DNA of 5,466 nt from an archaeon (GCA_030745815.1 JASLNX010000067.1:1-5466), one strand, 5' to 3'; shown: positions 1 through 4,820, counted from the first letter of the stretch. Program-made: numbers and translations. The notes: generated from the letters alone by a model not told the origin.

Positions 1-2
1 AA

Positions 3-356
3 AACAAGACCGTTGACAGCGTGTTGTCCGACAACCACCTTTCTAAGAGATTGGTTTCTCTTTTGCGACTGGGAATTCCTTTGTCAAACGCACTCAAAAT
101 AACTGTGCTGGGGAGCAAATTTCCTGCACTTGATTCTCTTCACCTTCCACACGCTCCCAAATACAGAAAACCAGAAGTTCTTGCAAGCGAATTGGAAATC
201 ATTCAACTTGAATACGAGTCTTTGCGGCTTGCTAGAAAACAGGCTGAAAAACGCGGTCTAAGCGCAATTGAGTCAAAACTAAGAACCAAAATCGCTTCAA
301 GGGCAAAACTAATTGCAACATACAAAAGAATCTTTTCCACAAGGCTAGTGGAGTAA
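3..356 (+). CDS. Unrecognised protein, C-terminal part (5' end outside window)
   Basis: The frame is open from the left edge of the window to the TAA at 354-356, giving about 117 residues. A GTG at 21 could serve as a start, but no Shine-Dalgarno or TATA-like element precedes it and the frame continues upstream without a stop, so I treat the gene as truncated by the window. I do not recognise the family. The first part is mixed (a hydrophobic stretch with LLRLGIPLSNAL). The last ~60 residues are highly charged and probably helical (SELEIIQLEYESLRLARKQ, then many Lys/Arg), as in a coiled-coil or nucleic-acid-binding tail. No signal peptide, membrane segment or cysteine motif is visible. It converges on the fumarase beta gene with only 17 bp between the stop codons. 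That it is coding is supported only by the open frame and sensible composition. Confidence 0.5.
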   Translation, partial: NKTVDSVLSDNHLSKRLVSLLRLGIPLSNALKITVLGSKFPALDSLHLPHAPKYRKPEVLASELEIIQLEYESLRLARKQAEKRGLSAIESKLRTKIASRAKLIATYKRIFSTRLVE

Positions 357-366
357 TTCCCGCCTC
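355..366 (+). repeat. 12-bp direct repeat matching the 3' end of tRNA-Tyr (copy 1)
   Basis: AATTCCCGCCTC here is identical to 1782-1793, which holds the last T-stem base, the 3' acceptor strand, the discriminator and three flanking bases of tRNA-Tyr. This copy begins in the stop codon of the left-hand gene and ends 7 bp before the fumarase beta stop codon. The two copies have the same orientation and enclose exactly the fumarase operon with its promoter. It may be an attachment-site remnant or chance. Confidence 0.5.
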
Positions 367-373
367 TGAAATC

Positions 374-925
374 TTACTTGGTTGGCAGAATTAACTTTAC
401 AAATGCTTTTTTTGATTTTTGGAAAACTTTTGCATACAAGTTATTGCCTTTTGAGTCCATCGTAACTATGGCTGGAAAATCTTTAACTTCAAGTTCCCAT
501 ATTGCTTCGGGCATCCCGAATTCTTTCTTATATACATTTTTTACTTTGGTTGCGGTTGCATAGATTACTCCTGCGCCTCCAACAGCTGATAAGTAAACTG
601 CTCTTCCTTTCAACGCATTTAAAACGCTTTCATCCATGCCCCCTTTTCCAATGATTGCTTTTACCCCGTATTTTTCAATTAATTCCGGGGTGTATTGATT
701 TAATCTATAACTTGTTGTTGGGCCAGCAGAGATTACTTTATTTCCTTTGACTATTGGGCCACAATGGTAGATGGCTGAGTTTTCAATTTCTGCAAGGTGG
801 TTTTGTAAAAGGAAGTTGCATGCTTTGTCTCTTGCTGTAAAGATTGTTCCACTTAATAGGACTCTATCGCCAACGTTTAGTTTTTGTATGTCCTCCTTCT
901 TCAGAGGCGTCTTTAAGGAAATCAT
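374..925 (-). CDS. Class I (Fe-S) fumarate hydratase, beta subunit
   Basis: This 183-residue protein is the small subunit of a two-subunit, oxygen-sensitive [4Fe-4S] hydro-lyase of the fumarase/tartrate dehydratase family, converting fumarate and L-malate in the cytosol. Family landmarks seen: SGTIFTARDKA at 25-35, YHCGPIV at 53-59, SAGPTTSYRL at 66-75, GKGGM at 93-97, SAVGGAG at 113-119 and GMPEAIWELEVKDFP at 137-151. The length is normal for a separate beta subunit. I chose the ATG at 925 because it overlaps the alpha stop as ATGA and lies eight bases behind GGAGG (934-938). An in-frame ATG at 952 would sit inside the alpha C-terminus without a ribosome site. Tight coupling to alpha indicates translation at equal amounts from one mRNA. 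Tartrate dehydratase or mesaconase activity cannot be excluded from sequence alone, but fumarase is most likely. Confidence 0.93.
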   Translation of the reverse strand: MISLKTPLKKEDIQKLNVGDRVLLSGTIFTARDKACNFLLQNHLAEIENSAIYHCGPIVKGNKVISAGPTTSYRLNQYTPELIEKYGVKAIIGKGGMDESVLNALKGRAVYLSAVGGAGVIYATATKVKNVYKKEFGMPEAIWELEVKDFPAIVTMDSKGNNLYAKVFQKSKKAFVKLILPTK

Positions 926-1743
926 AGGCTTTGCCTCCGTAGACACCAACATCCAATTGATACTCCTACAAAAAAGGAGGCCGGGTGCCTTGCAGTAAAG
1001 ATTGTTTTAACTCCTAAAGTAGTTGTTTTCCCGTCCAACCCCTGGGGGCCGATGTTTAGCTGGTTAATTTCATTTAGCACTTCTTTCTCAAATTCTCCTA
1101 ATTTATTATTTGGATTGAGGTCAGTTATTTTTCTTAGAAGTTGTTTCTTGGATAAGTGAGCAACTTCCTCAATATTTCCTCCAACAGCAACTCCTATTAT
1201 GTAGGGCGGGCATCCTTTGCCTTGAGCGTTAAAAACAGCGTCGAGAATAGATTTTCTTACGCCATCCAAGTCTCGGTTTGCATTTATTTTTTGGTTTGGT
1301 AGCTGGTAAATTGTTGAAACGTTCTCTGAGCCGCCTCCTTTTAGTAATAAGTCAATTTTGAATTCTTCTGACTCTTCAAAATGTATGATTGGTTTATTTC
1401 CCAGATTTTTGTCGGTTAGAACATCCACGGCGTTTGGCCTTAATGGAATTTTTTCAGTAGCAATAACAGTTGCTTCGTCAATAATTTTTCTCAGATCTTC
1501 TTCCGAATAATCTTTAGTTCGCTTTATATAAAATATGGGAATGCCGGTATCTTGGCATATTGGCAGGCAGTCTGTTTTTGCTTGGTTAACATTTTCAAGA
1601 ATCTTTGCTATAATTTCTTTGCCAATTATATCTTGCTCTTTTTCCTTTGCCTTTTCCAGAGCAAAAACTATGTCATTAGGCAATTCAGTCGCTGTTTTCT
1701 CGTACAGACTTACTATTTTATTCTTTAAATCGCCTTCATTCAT
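922..1743 (-). CDS. Class I (Fe-S) fumarate hydratase, alpha subunit
   Basis: This 273-residue large subunit carries the [4Fe-4S] cluster of the archaeal-type two-subunit fumarase, which hydrates fumarate to L-malate. Cysteines at the three family cluster positions are visible: Cys63 in CQDTG (63-67), Cys178 in GKGCPPY (175-181) and Cys265 in GCWCLRR near the C-terminus. Extra cysteines lie at 59 and 267. LLLKGGGSEN at 132-141 is the conserved glycine-rich substrate loop. The protein ends six residues after CWCLRR, normal for the split form, where bacterial FumA continues into the beta domain. ATG 1743 is the first start after a TATA-like box at 1771-1778. A weak GGTG at 1751-1754 is the only ribosome-site candidate, so the message may be leaderless or nearly so. 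The TGA stop is shared with the beta ATG (ATGA). No other citric-acid-cycle gene lies in the window. Confidence 0.94.
   Translation of the reverse strand: MNEGDLKNKIVSLYEKTATELPNDIVFALEKAKEKEQDIIGKEIIAKILENVNQAKTDCLPICQDTGIPIFYIKRTKDYSEEDLRKIIDEATVIATEKIPLRPNAVDVLTDKNLGNKPIIHFEESEEFKIDLLLKGGGSENVSTIYQLPNQKINANRDLDGVRKSILDAVFNAQGKGCPPYIIGVAVGGNIEEVAHLSKKQLLRKITDLNPNNKLGEFEKEVLNEINQLNIGPQGLDGKTTTLGVKTIFTARHPASFFVGVSIGCWCLRRQSL
934..938 (-). promoter_or_regulatory. Shine-Dalgarno of fumarase beta
   Basis: On the minus strand GGAGG lies eight bases before the ATG at 925, inside the last codons of the alpha gene. It decides the start of the beta subunit in favour of 925 over the upstream ATG at 952, and shows that ribosomes can start internally on the fumarase mRNA. 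Confidence 0.8.
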
Positions 1744-1770
1744 GGTTAATCACCGTGCCGTTTGGCGTAC

Positions 1771-1778
1771 CTTATAAG
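1771..1778 (-). promoter_or_regulatory. TATA-like promoter of the fumarase operon
   Basis: CTTATAAG is centred about 31 bases before the alpha ATG (1743), so transcription would start only about five bases before the start codon. It lies 7 bp past the 3' end of tRNA-Tyr, leaving no room for a separate tRNA terminator. Recognition is by sequence and spacing only. Confidence 0.6.
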
Positions 1779-1781
1779 AAG

Positions 1782-1793
1782 AATTCCCGCCTC
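1782..1793 (+). repeat. 12-bp direct repeat at the tRNA-Tyr 3' end (copy 2)
   Basis: This is the intact-tRNA copy of the AATTCCCGCCTC repeat also found at 355-366. On the minus strand it covers the last T-stem base (G65), the acceptor 3' strand AGGCGGG, discriminator A and three downstream bases. The copies diverge immediately outside these 12 bp. Confidence 0.5.
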
Positions 1794-1913
1794 CCAGAGT
1801 TGCACTGGGGACCCCTCGGTAACCGCTTTTGCGGTGCCCTTTCGGACTCGCTCCCTTTTGGGGGAGTATCAAAAATCTACAGCCGAGTGCTCTAACTACT
1901 GAGCTAAGGCGGG
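1785..1913 (-). tRNA. tRNA-Tyr (anticodon GUA) with an archaeal intron
   Basis: The cloverleaf folds cleanly once a 56-nt intron is removed. The acceptor is CCCGCCU/AGGCGGG with discriminator A; the D-stem is GCUC/GAGC; the anticodon stem is CUCGG/CCGAG with loop CUGUAG|A (anticodon at 1878-1880); the variable loop is GGGUC; the T-stem is CCCAG/CUGGG. C1-G72 is the archaeal tyrosine identity pair. CCA is not encoded. Two elbow features are abnormal. The T-loop is UGCAACU, with G in place of the near-universal U55. The D-loop is AGUAGUUA and lacks the GG pair at 18-19. The tRNA-Thr in this window has normal loops. Spliced length is 73 nt. All stems pair, so it is probably functional, but the elbow should be checked. 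Confidence 0.93.
1821..1876 (-). other. tRNA-Tyr intron at 37/38 with bulge-helix-bulge splice motif
   Basis: The 56-nt intron lies between G37 and A38. The motif is canonical. Exon bases 32-35 (CUGU) pair with intron GCGG (1826-1823) in a four-base helix with two G-U wobbles. Three-base bulges AG|A and UU|A carry the cut sites, and intron UUUU (1875-1872) pairs with AAAA (1830-1827) as the inner helix. The anticodon stem is the outer helix. This is the substrate of archaeal splicing endonuclease. Inside the intron are two further hairpins: CUCCC/GGGAG (1866-1862 with 1855-1851) and GUCC-GAAA-GGGC (1847-1836). Confidence 0.9.
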
Positions 1914-1936
1914 TTAAGAAAAGTAGCCCATAAACG

Positions 1937-1944
1937 GTTTTAAA
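1937..1944 (-). promoter_or_regulatory. TATA-like promoter of tRNA-Tyr
   Basis: TTTAAAAC on the minus strand is centred about 27 bases before the first base of the tRNA, preceded by an A-rich stretch suitable as a TFB recognition element. It starts just past the stop codon (1947) of the broken upstream gene. Confidence 0.55.
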
Positions 1945-1946
1945 GT

Positions 1947-2510
1947 TTATTGTTTGCGTTTTCCTAAGTGGGGATTTGTGATAACAATTATGTCGGAAAG
2001 GGATTTACATATTTCACGAGCTTTTCTGTTTGCCTGCTCTTCTAAGTGCCGCAAACTAAGTTGGCCAACCCTGAAACTGTCAATTAGAGTTATTGGTTCG
2101 TCAAGCCACTGGCGCAAATAACGTTCCACATCTTCTGGATTATGCGTTATATGGCGAAGGTTTGGAGTAATTCTAACAAGAGCGTCTTCTGCAAGTACTT
2201 TAAATCACTCTTTTGAAACAGCCCCAGCAGCATATCTTTCAACAAGAGTACTGGCAGCTCCAAGCCAAGGTAGTAACCCAGCCCTCTGTATCAACCGAAT
2301 CTGCCGTTGTTGTGCCCTGGACTCTTTTTGAAACATCCTAATTCTTACTAGATGCCTTTTCTTATCTGGTCCAATAACGTTAATATTTCGCACATGGGCA
2401 AATATTTTAGCTGCATTAGGTGTTGGCGTCAAAGTAATCTCTCCTGTAATTATTGTGTTTTTTACTTTATTAAACTTGGTGGTTTTTTCTTGAGAAGGGC
2501 CGGTTTCCAT
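1947..2510 (-). pseudogene. Unrecognised 187-codon frame interrupted by one in-frame TGA
   Basis: From ATG 2510 the frame encodes 101 residues, meets TGA at 2207-2205 (codon 102), then continues in the same frame through 85 sense codons to TAA at 1949-1947. The part after TGA has normal protein character (FKVLAEDALVRITP, then YLRQWLDEPITLIDSF) with no second stop. This looks like one gene with a single nonsense change rather than two genes. The N-terminal part holds a likely beta-rich region (NTIITGEITLTPTP) and a basic stretch rich in Arg and Gln at about 55-76. No cysteine motif, membrane segment or signal peptide is visible. I do not recognise the family. TGA is a normal stop in this window (fumarase alpha), so a changed code is unlikely. 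A restart at GTG 2129 is possible but has no good ribosome site. The start is set by a stop codon directly before ATG 2510. Confidence 0.6.
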
Positions 2511-2518
2511 TTAAATTA
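2511..2518 (+). promoter_or_regulatory. TATA-like promoter of nadE
   Basis: TTAAATTA, within ATTTAAATTAG, is centred about 26 bases before ATG 2540, as expected for a leaderless transcript. It directly abuts the start codon of the divergent broken gene. Confidence 0.55.
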
Positions 2519-2533
2519 GTTTTCCATCCAGTG

Positions 2534-2541
2534 ATTTTTAT
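2534..2541 (-). promoter_or_regulatory. Possible TATA-like element of the interrupted gene
   Basis: On the minus strand ATAAAAAT is centred about 27 bases before ATG 2510, the same spacing as the other promoters here. It overlaps the nadE start codon. The match is weaker than the others. Confidence 0.3.
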
Positions 2542-3328
2542 GGATTCAATTGAGGAAATGTTCGAAGTTCTTATTTCAGGCCTTAAGGATTATGTAGAAG
2601 AAGCGGGCTTTTCAAAGGCAGTTCTTGGACTAAGCGGCGGAATTGACAGTAGCGTTGTGGCGTCTATCGCAGCAAAGGCTTTGGGAGCAAAGAATGTTCT
2701 TGGAATAGCAATGCCCTCCAAATTCAGCAGCAAAGAAAGTACAGAGGACGCAAAAGCGCTTGCAGCAAATCTTGGAATTGAATTTAAAGAGTGGCCAATA
2801 GAGGAGGCCGTTGAACTAAACAGACAGGCTTACTTAAAAGTTTTTGAAGAATCGTTAAGCGGAACAGCTGACGAAAATCCGCAGGCAAGAATAAGATGCA
2901 ATGTTTTAATGACAATTTCAAACGCGCAGAACAGATTAGTTCTTGCAACAGGAAACAGAACAGAATTTGCTCTGGGTTACTGTACATTATACGGGGATTT
3001 GTGCGGTGGAATTGCAGTAATAGCCGATGTAAACAAAACAGATGTTTATCGTTTGGCAAATTACATAAACAAAACAATGAATAACCCGATTCCAAAAAGT
3101 GTTGTTGAAAAGACGCCGTCTGCAGAACTTTCCCCGGGCCAGGTTGACCCCTTTGATTATGAAAAGGTTAGTCTGCTTGTTGATTTAATTTTCGTGGAAG
3201 GTAAGGGTAAGGAAGAACTAATTAAACTGGGGCACTCTGAAGAACTGATTTTGGATTTAATGAAGCGAATTAAGGCAGCGGAATTTAAAAGAGCACAGGC
3301 GCCCCCTGCAATAAAACTTAAGCCTTAG
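2540..3328 (+). CDS. nadE: NAD+ synthase, free-standing synthetase domain
   Basis: This 262-residue enzyme amidates nicotinic acid adenine dinucleotide to NAD+ with ATP, the last step of NAD synthesis, in the cytosol. The N-type ATP pyrophosphatase P-loop LSGGIDSS is at 31-38. Other landmarks are GIAMPS 55-60, ENPQARIR 112-119, ATGNRTE 136-142, GYCTLYGD 147-154, VNKTDVYRLA 164-173, KTPSAELSPGQ 191-201 and the C-terminal KRAQAPP 250-256. There is no nitrilase-type glutaminase domain, and no amidotransferase gene adjoins it, so ammonia is the expected nitrogen donor. The GYCTLYGD and AEFKRAQAPP segments look more like the synthetase half of glutamine-dependent enzymes than the short ammonia-dependent ones. 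I chose ATG 2540 rather than GTG 2531 because a TATA-like box sits about 26 bases before it. The 3' end overlaps the convergent PAP2 gene by 11 bp. Confidence 0.95.
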   Translation: MDSIEEMFEVLISGLKDYVEEAGFSKAVLGLSGGIDSSVVASIAAKALGAKNVLGIAMPSKFSSKESTEDAKALAANLGIEFKEWPIEEAVELNRQAYLKVFEESLSGTADENPQARIRCNVLMTISNAQNRLVLATGNRTEFALGYCTLYGDLCGGIAVIADVNKTDVYRLANYINKTMNNPIPKSVVEKTPSAELSPGQVDPFDYEKVSLLVDLIFVEGKGKEELIKLGHSEELILDLMKRIKAAEFKRAQAPPAIKLKP

Positions 3329-4220
3329 GCTTTTTAAATTTTGAACAAAGCAGTGGGAACAAAAAGCTCCCCCAAAATCCAACCAACCCTAGCAGCAGGA
3401 AGGTTCTTGTTGCGCCAAATTCTTGTGATGGCAAGCTAATGGATGTAATTATAGGTAATAGCATTAGGATTATTGCAATGCCTGCGAATCCAATAATTGT
3501 TCTCACCATCCCGTCCTTAAAACTAAGGTTTTCAACTCTTAAGTTAAATTCCTTTGAAAGGAAAAAGCCAGCATAGAATCCAAGAAATATTGCAGCAAGA
3601 GGAATGCTTTCAAGAAATGATAAAGCAAGAAGTGAAAATAGTAAGATTCCCGCAATAATTAGGCTGTCAAAGAGTCTGCTGGGCTTAAAGTGGCTGTGTT
3701 TTACTTTTTCTTTTAGCCAGAGATTCCATCTTCCAATGGCAACTCCAAAAACAATTCCTGCGACTACATCTGATAAGAAGTGAACGCCTAGGTAAATTCT
3801 ACTTAGTCCAACAAGTAAAACCACTGCAAGAAACAAAAAGTCTTTTTTCTTGTTTAAAAATTTTCTAAGGTATGCCCAGTAAGCTGCAATTAATGCAGAG
3901 TGTCCTGATGGAAACGAGAGTCCGGTGTATGTGTCGGTTGCAATTGCGTTAAAAATTTCCGGGTTGGGGCGAGGCCTTGCAATGGCAAGTTTTAGTGCGC
4001 CGACAACAATTGAGGAAAACAGCGCAACATTCATTAAGTAAAAGGATTCGGTCTCACGCCCGTGCCAGTAAACTGTAATTGCAATAAGTATCCAAAGAAG
4101 AGGATTCCCTAAAAGAGTTACTGCAAGAGCAAGCGAAACAAGCCATGGCGAAAGTGCTGTTTGCACGGTTTGTAGAAACCATACGTCAAACCAGTTAACG
4201 GTTTCAAGTAATCCTGCCAT
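3318..4220 (-). CDS. PAP2-superfamily integral membrane phosphatase
   Basis: This 300-residue membrane protein carries all three signature motifs of the PAP2 lipid phosphatase family: KX6RP as K77...R84-P85, PSGH at 104-107, and SRX5HX3D as S140-R141, H147, D151. His107 and His147 are the expected acid/base and nucleophile. Likely substrates are phosphatidate-like lipids or polyprenyl (undecaprenyl/dolichyl-type) pyrophosphate, with the active site facing outside; the substrate cannot be read from sequence. About six helices cover residues 24-165, then a basic loop (168-182), then about four more hydrophobic segments (185-222, 240-258, 272-291), longer than a minimal PAP2 protein of ~180-220 residues. 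ATG 4220 follows a TATA-like box at 4244-4251 by about 27 bases and has no Shine-Dalgarno, suggesting a leaderless mRNA. It converges on nadE with an 11-bp overlap. Confidence 0.92.
   Translation of the reverse strand: MAGLLETVNWFDVWFLQTVQTALSPWLVSLALAVTLLGNPLLWILIAITVYWHGRETESFYLMNVALFSSIVVGALKLAIARPRPNPEIFNAIATDTYTGLSFPSGHSALIAAYWAYLRKFLNKKKDFLFLAVVLLVGLSRIYLGVHFLSDVVAGIVFGVAIGRWNLWLKEKVKHSHFKPSRLFDSLIIAGILLFSLLALSFLESIPLAAIFLGFYAGFFLSKEFNLRVENLSFKDGMVRTIIGFAGIAIILMLLPIITSISLPSQEFGATRTFLLLGLVGFWGSFLFPLLCSKFKKPKA
3320..3342. terminator. Possible bidirectional terminator between nadE and the PAP2 gene
   Basis: AAGCC-TTA-GGCTT (3320-3332) forms a five-base-pair stem overlapping both stop codons. 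On the plus strand it runs into TTTTT (3331-3335) and TTTT (3339-3342), a good archaeal oligo-U termination signal for nadE. On the minus strand the same stem is followed by AAGTTTTATT, a weaker signal for the PAP2 gene. The oligo-T tracts are probably what matters; the hairpin may be incidental. Confidence 0.5.
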
Positions 4221-4243
4221 GAAAGAAAGAAAAGGCTTCTTTT

Positions 4244-4251
4244 TATTTAAA
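4244..4251 (-). promoter_or_regulatory. TATA-like promoter of the PAP2 gene
   Basis: TTTAAATA on the minus strand, within GGTTTAAATAAAA, is centred about 27 bases before ATG 4220. It overlaps the stop codon (4249-4247) of the upstream gene. The stretch between box and ATG is pyrimidine-rich (CCTTTTCTTTCTTTC at 4233-4219), which could also terminate the upstream transcript. Confidence 0.65.
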
Positions 4252-4687
4252 CCTTCTTTTCCTTTTTGCGCTTCATTCCAGGGACATTAACACTACTGTA
4301 GTCTACATTCAATTCACAGTTCTTCAATGCCTTTCTTGCTGCGTAAACCTTGCAAAATTGGTTAAGCTCTTTTCTCTCATTTTTCTGTAGTTCCTCTAGT
4401 TCAGTAATTTCCTTTATTACTGAAGTAACGGCCCTACTGTTTAGAGCTTTTAAGGCGGTGGCAATTTCTTCCTCTGTTTTGCCGTAGGAAATCTCGCCAA
4501 GTACCGCATCAAGCTTGTCCAAATCAACGGTCTTTCTCAAATTGGCCTCAATTTTGTTATCAAGGCTTACTCCAAGGCTGGTTAGAAATTCCATTACCAT
4601 TTTTGGGGTGGTTTTCTCCTCAACCTTTAATTTTTTTATTGCCTGCCAATCTTCATAGTTTGCAACGAACTGAATTATTTTTTCCAT
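4247..4687 (-). CDS. Small conserved-looking archaeal protein, possibly DUF2666
   Basis: This is a soluble, charged, mostly helical protein of 146 residues. The opening MEKIIQFVANYEDWQAIKKL and the alternating helices that follow resemble what I recall of the archaeal DUF2666 family; I cannot confirm this and its function is unknown. Residues 92-125 form a strongly charged helix (EITELEELQKNERKELNQF). The C-terminus is a basic tail (KRKKEKK at 139-145) that could touch nucleic acid. Two cysteines (112, 124) form no metal motif. I chose ATG 4687 because GGAGG (4696-4700) lies eight bases before it; a TTG at 4702 in the same frame would place the ribosome site inside the coding region. It follows tRNA-Thr on the same strand by only 21 bases, with no TATA-like box between, so it is probably read from the tRNA promoter. 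Confidence 0.8.
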   Translation of the reverse strand: MEKIIQFVANYEDWQAIKKLKVEEKTTPKMVMEFLTSLGVSLDNKIEANLRKTVDLDKLDAVLGEISYGKTEEEIATALKALNSRAVTSVIKEITELEELQKNERKELNQFCKVYAARKALKNCELNVDYSSVNVPGMKRKKEKKV

Positions 4688-4695
4688 AAAAAATT

Positions 4696-4700
4696 CCTCC
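4696..4700 (-). promoter_or_regulatory. Shine-Dalgarno deciding the start of the 146-residue protein
   Basis: GGAGG on the minus strand, extended as GGAGGAA, is eight bases before ATG 4687. It rules against the TTG at 4702 as the start and implies a leadered message, consistent with co-transcription with the upstream tRNA-Thr. Confidence 0.8.
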
Positions 4701-4708
4701 AAATATTA

Positions 4709-4780
4709 AGCCCTCGATGGGACTTGAACCCATGACCTGCTGCTTACAAGGCAGCTGCTCTACCACTGAGCTACGAGGGC
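4709..4780 (-). tRNA. tRNA-Thr (anticodon UGU)
   Basis: The 72-nt cloverleaf is perfect: acceptor GCCCUCG/CGAGGGC, D-stem GCUC/GAGC with loop AGUGGUA, anticodon stem GCUGC/GCAGC with loop CUUGUAA (anticodon at 4748-4746), variable loop AGGUC, T-stem AUGGG/CCCAU with loop UUCAAGU. The discriminator is U, as usual for archaeal tRNA-Thr. There is no intron and no encoded CCA. It heads a probable transcript that continues into the small protein gene 21 bases downstream. Confidence 0.96.
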
Positions 4781-4812
4781 AATCTTTACCTAAACACTAT
4801 TTCTTGATAACC

Positions 4813-4820
4813 ATTTAAAA
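4813..4820. promoter_or_regulatory. TATA-like element shared by divergent YkgJ-type gene and tRNA-Thr
   Basis: ATTTAAAA is centred about 27 bases before the plus-strand ATG at 4844, the leaderless spacing seen elsewhere in the window. Read on the minus strand it is TTTTAAAT, about 37 bases before the tRNA-Thr 5' end, which would give a 10-base tRNA leader. It is the only good TATA-like sequence in the 63-bp gap, so it may serve both directions. Confidence 0.5.

Noticed and set aside
923..952. Longer fumarase beta starting at ATG 952
   Set aside because: No Shine-Dalgarno precedes it and the extra nine residues would be coded within the alpha C-terminus. ATG 925 has GGAGG at eight bases and an ATGA junction.
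378..1777. Plus-strand open frames opposite the fumarase genes (378-563, 771-998, 1535-1777)
   Set aside because: They are antisense to two strongly recognised subunits, have no family features and no ribosome or TATA signals of their own.
1785..1913. Long variable arm (bacterial-type tRNA-Tyr) as explanation for the extra bases
   Set aside because: The bases after the anticodon loop do not pair with CUCGG; only the CCGAG 56 bases later does, and the junctions form a canonical bulge-helix-bulge, so the insert is an intron.
2205..2207. TGA read as selenocysteine or tryptophan
   Set aside because: No SECIS-like hairpin was noticed near the gene, tryptophan is written TGG elsewhere, and TGA is the true stop of fumarase alpha. 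A nonsense change is simpler.
2531..2539. GTG 2531 as the nadE start
   Set aside because: It adds only three residues, has no ribosome site and would lie too close (about 16 bases) to the TATA-like box, whereas ATG 2540 is at the usual spacing.
2784..3095. Open frames inside nadE on both strands (2784-3095 minus, 2896-3084 plus)
   Set aside because: They are shadows of the nadE coding sequence; composition is cysteine- and leucine-rich in a way typical of wrong-frame translation.
4688..4702. TTG 4702 as the start of the 146-residue protein
   Set aside because: The codons TTG-GAG-GAA are the Shine-Dalgarno region of the ATG at 4687.
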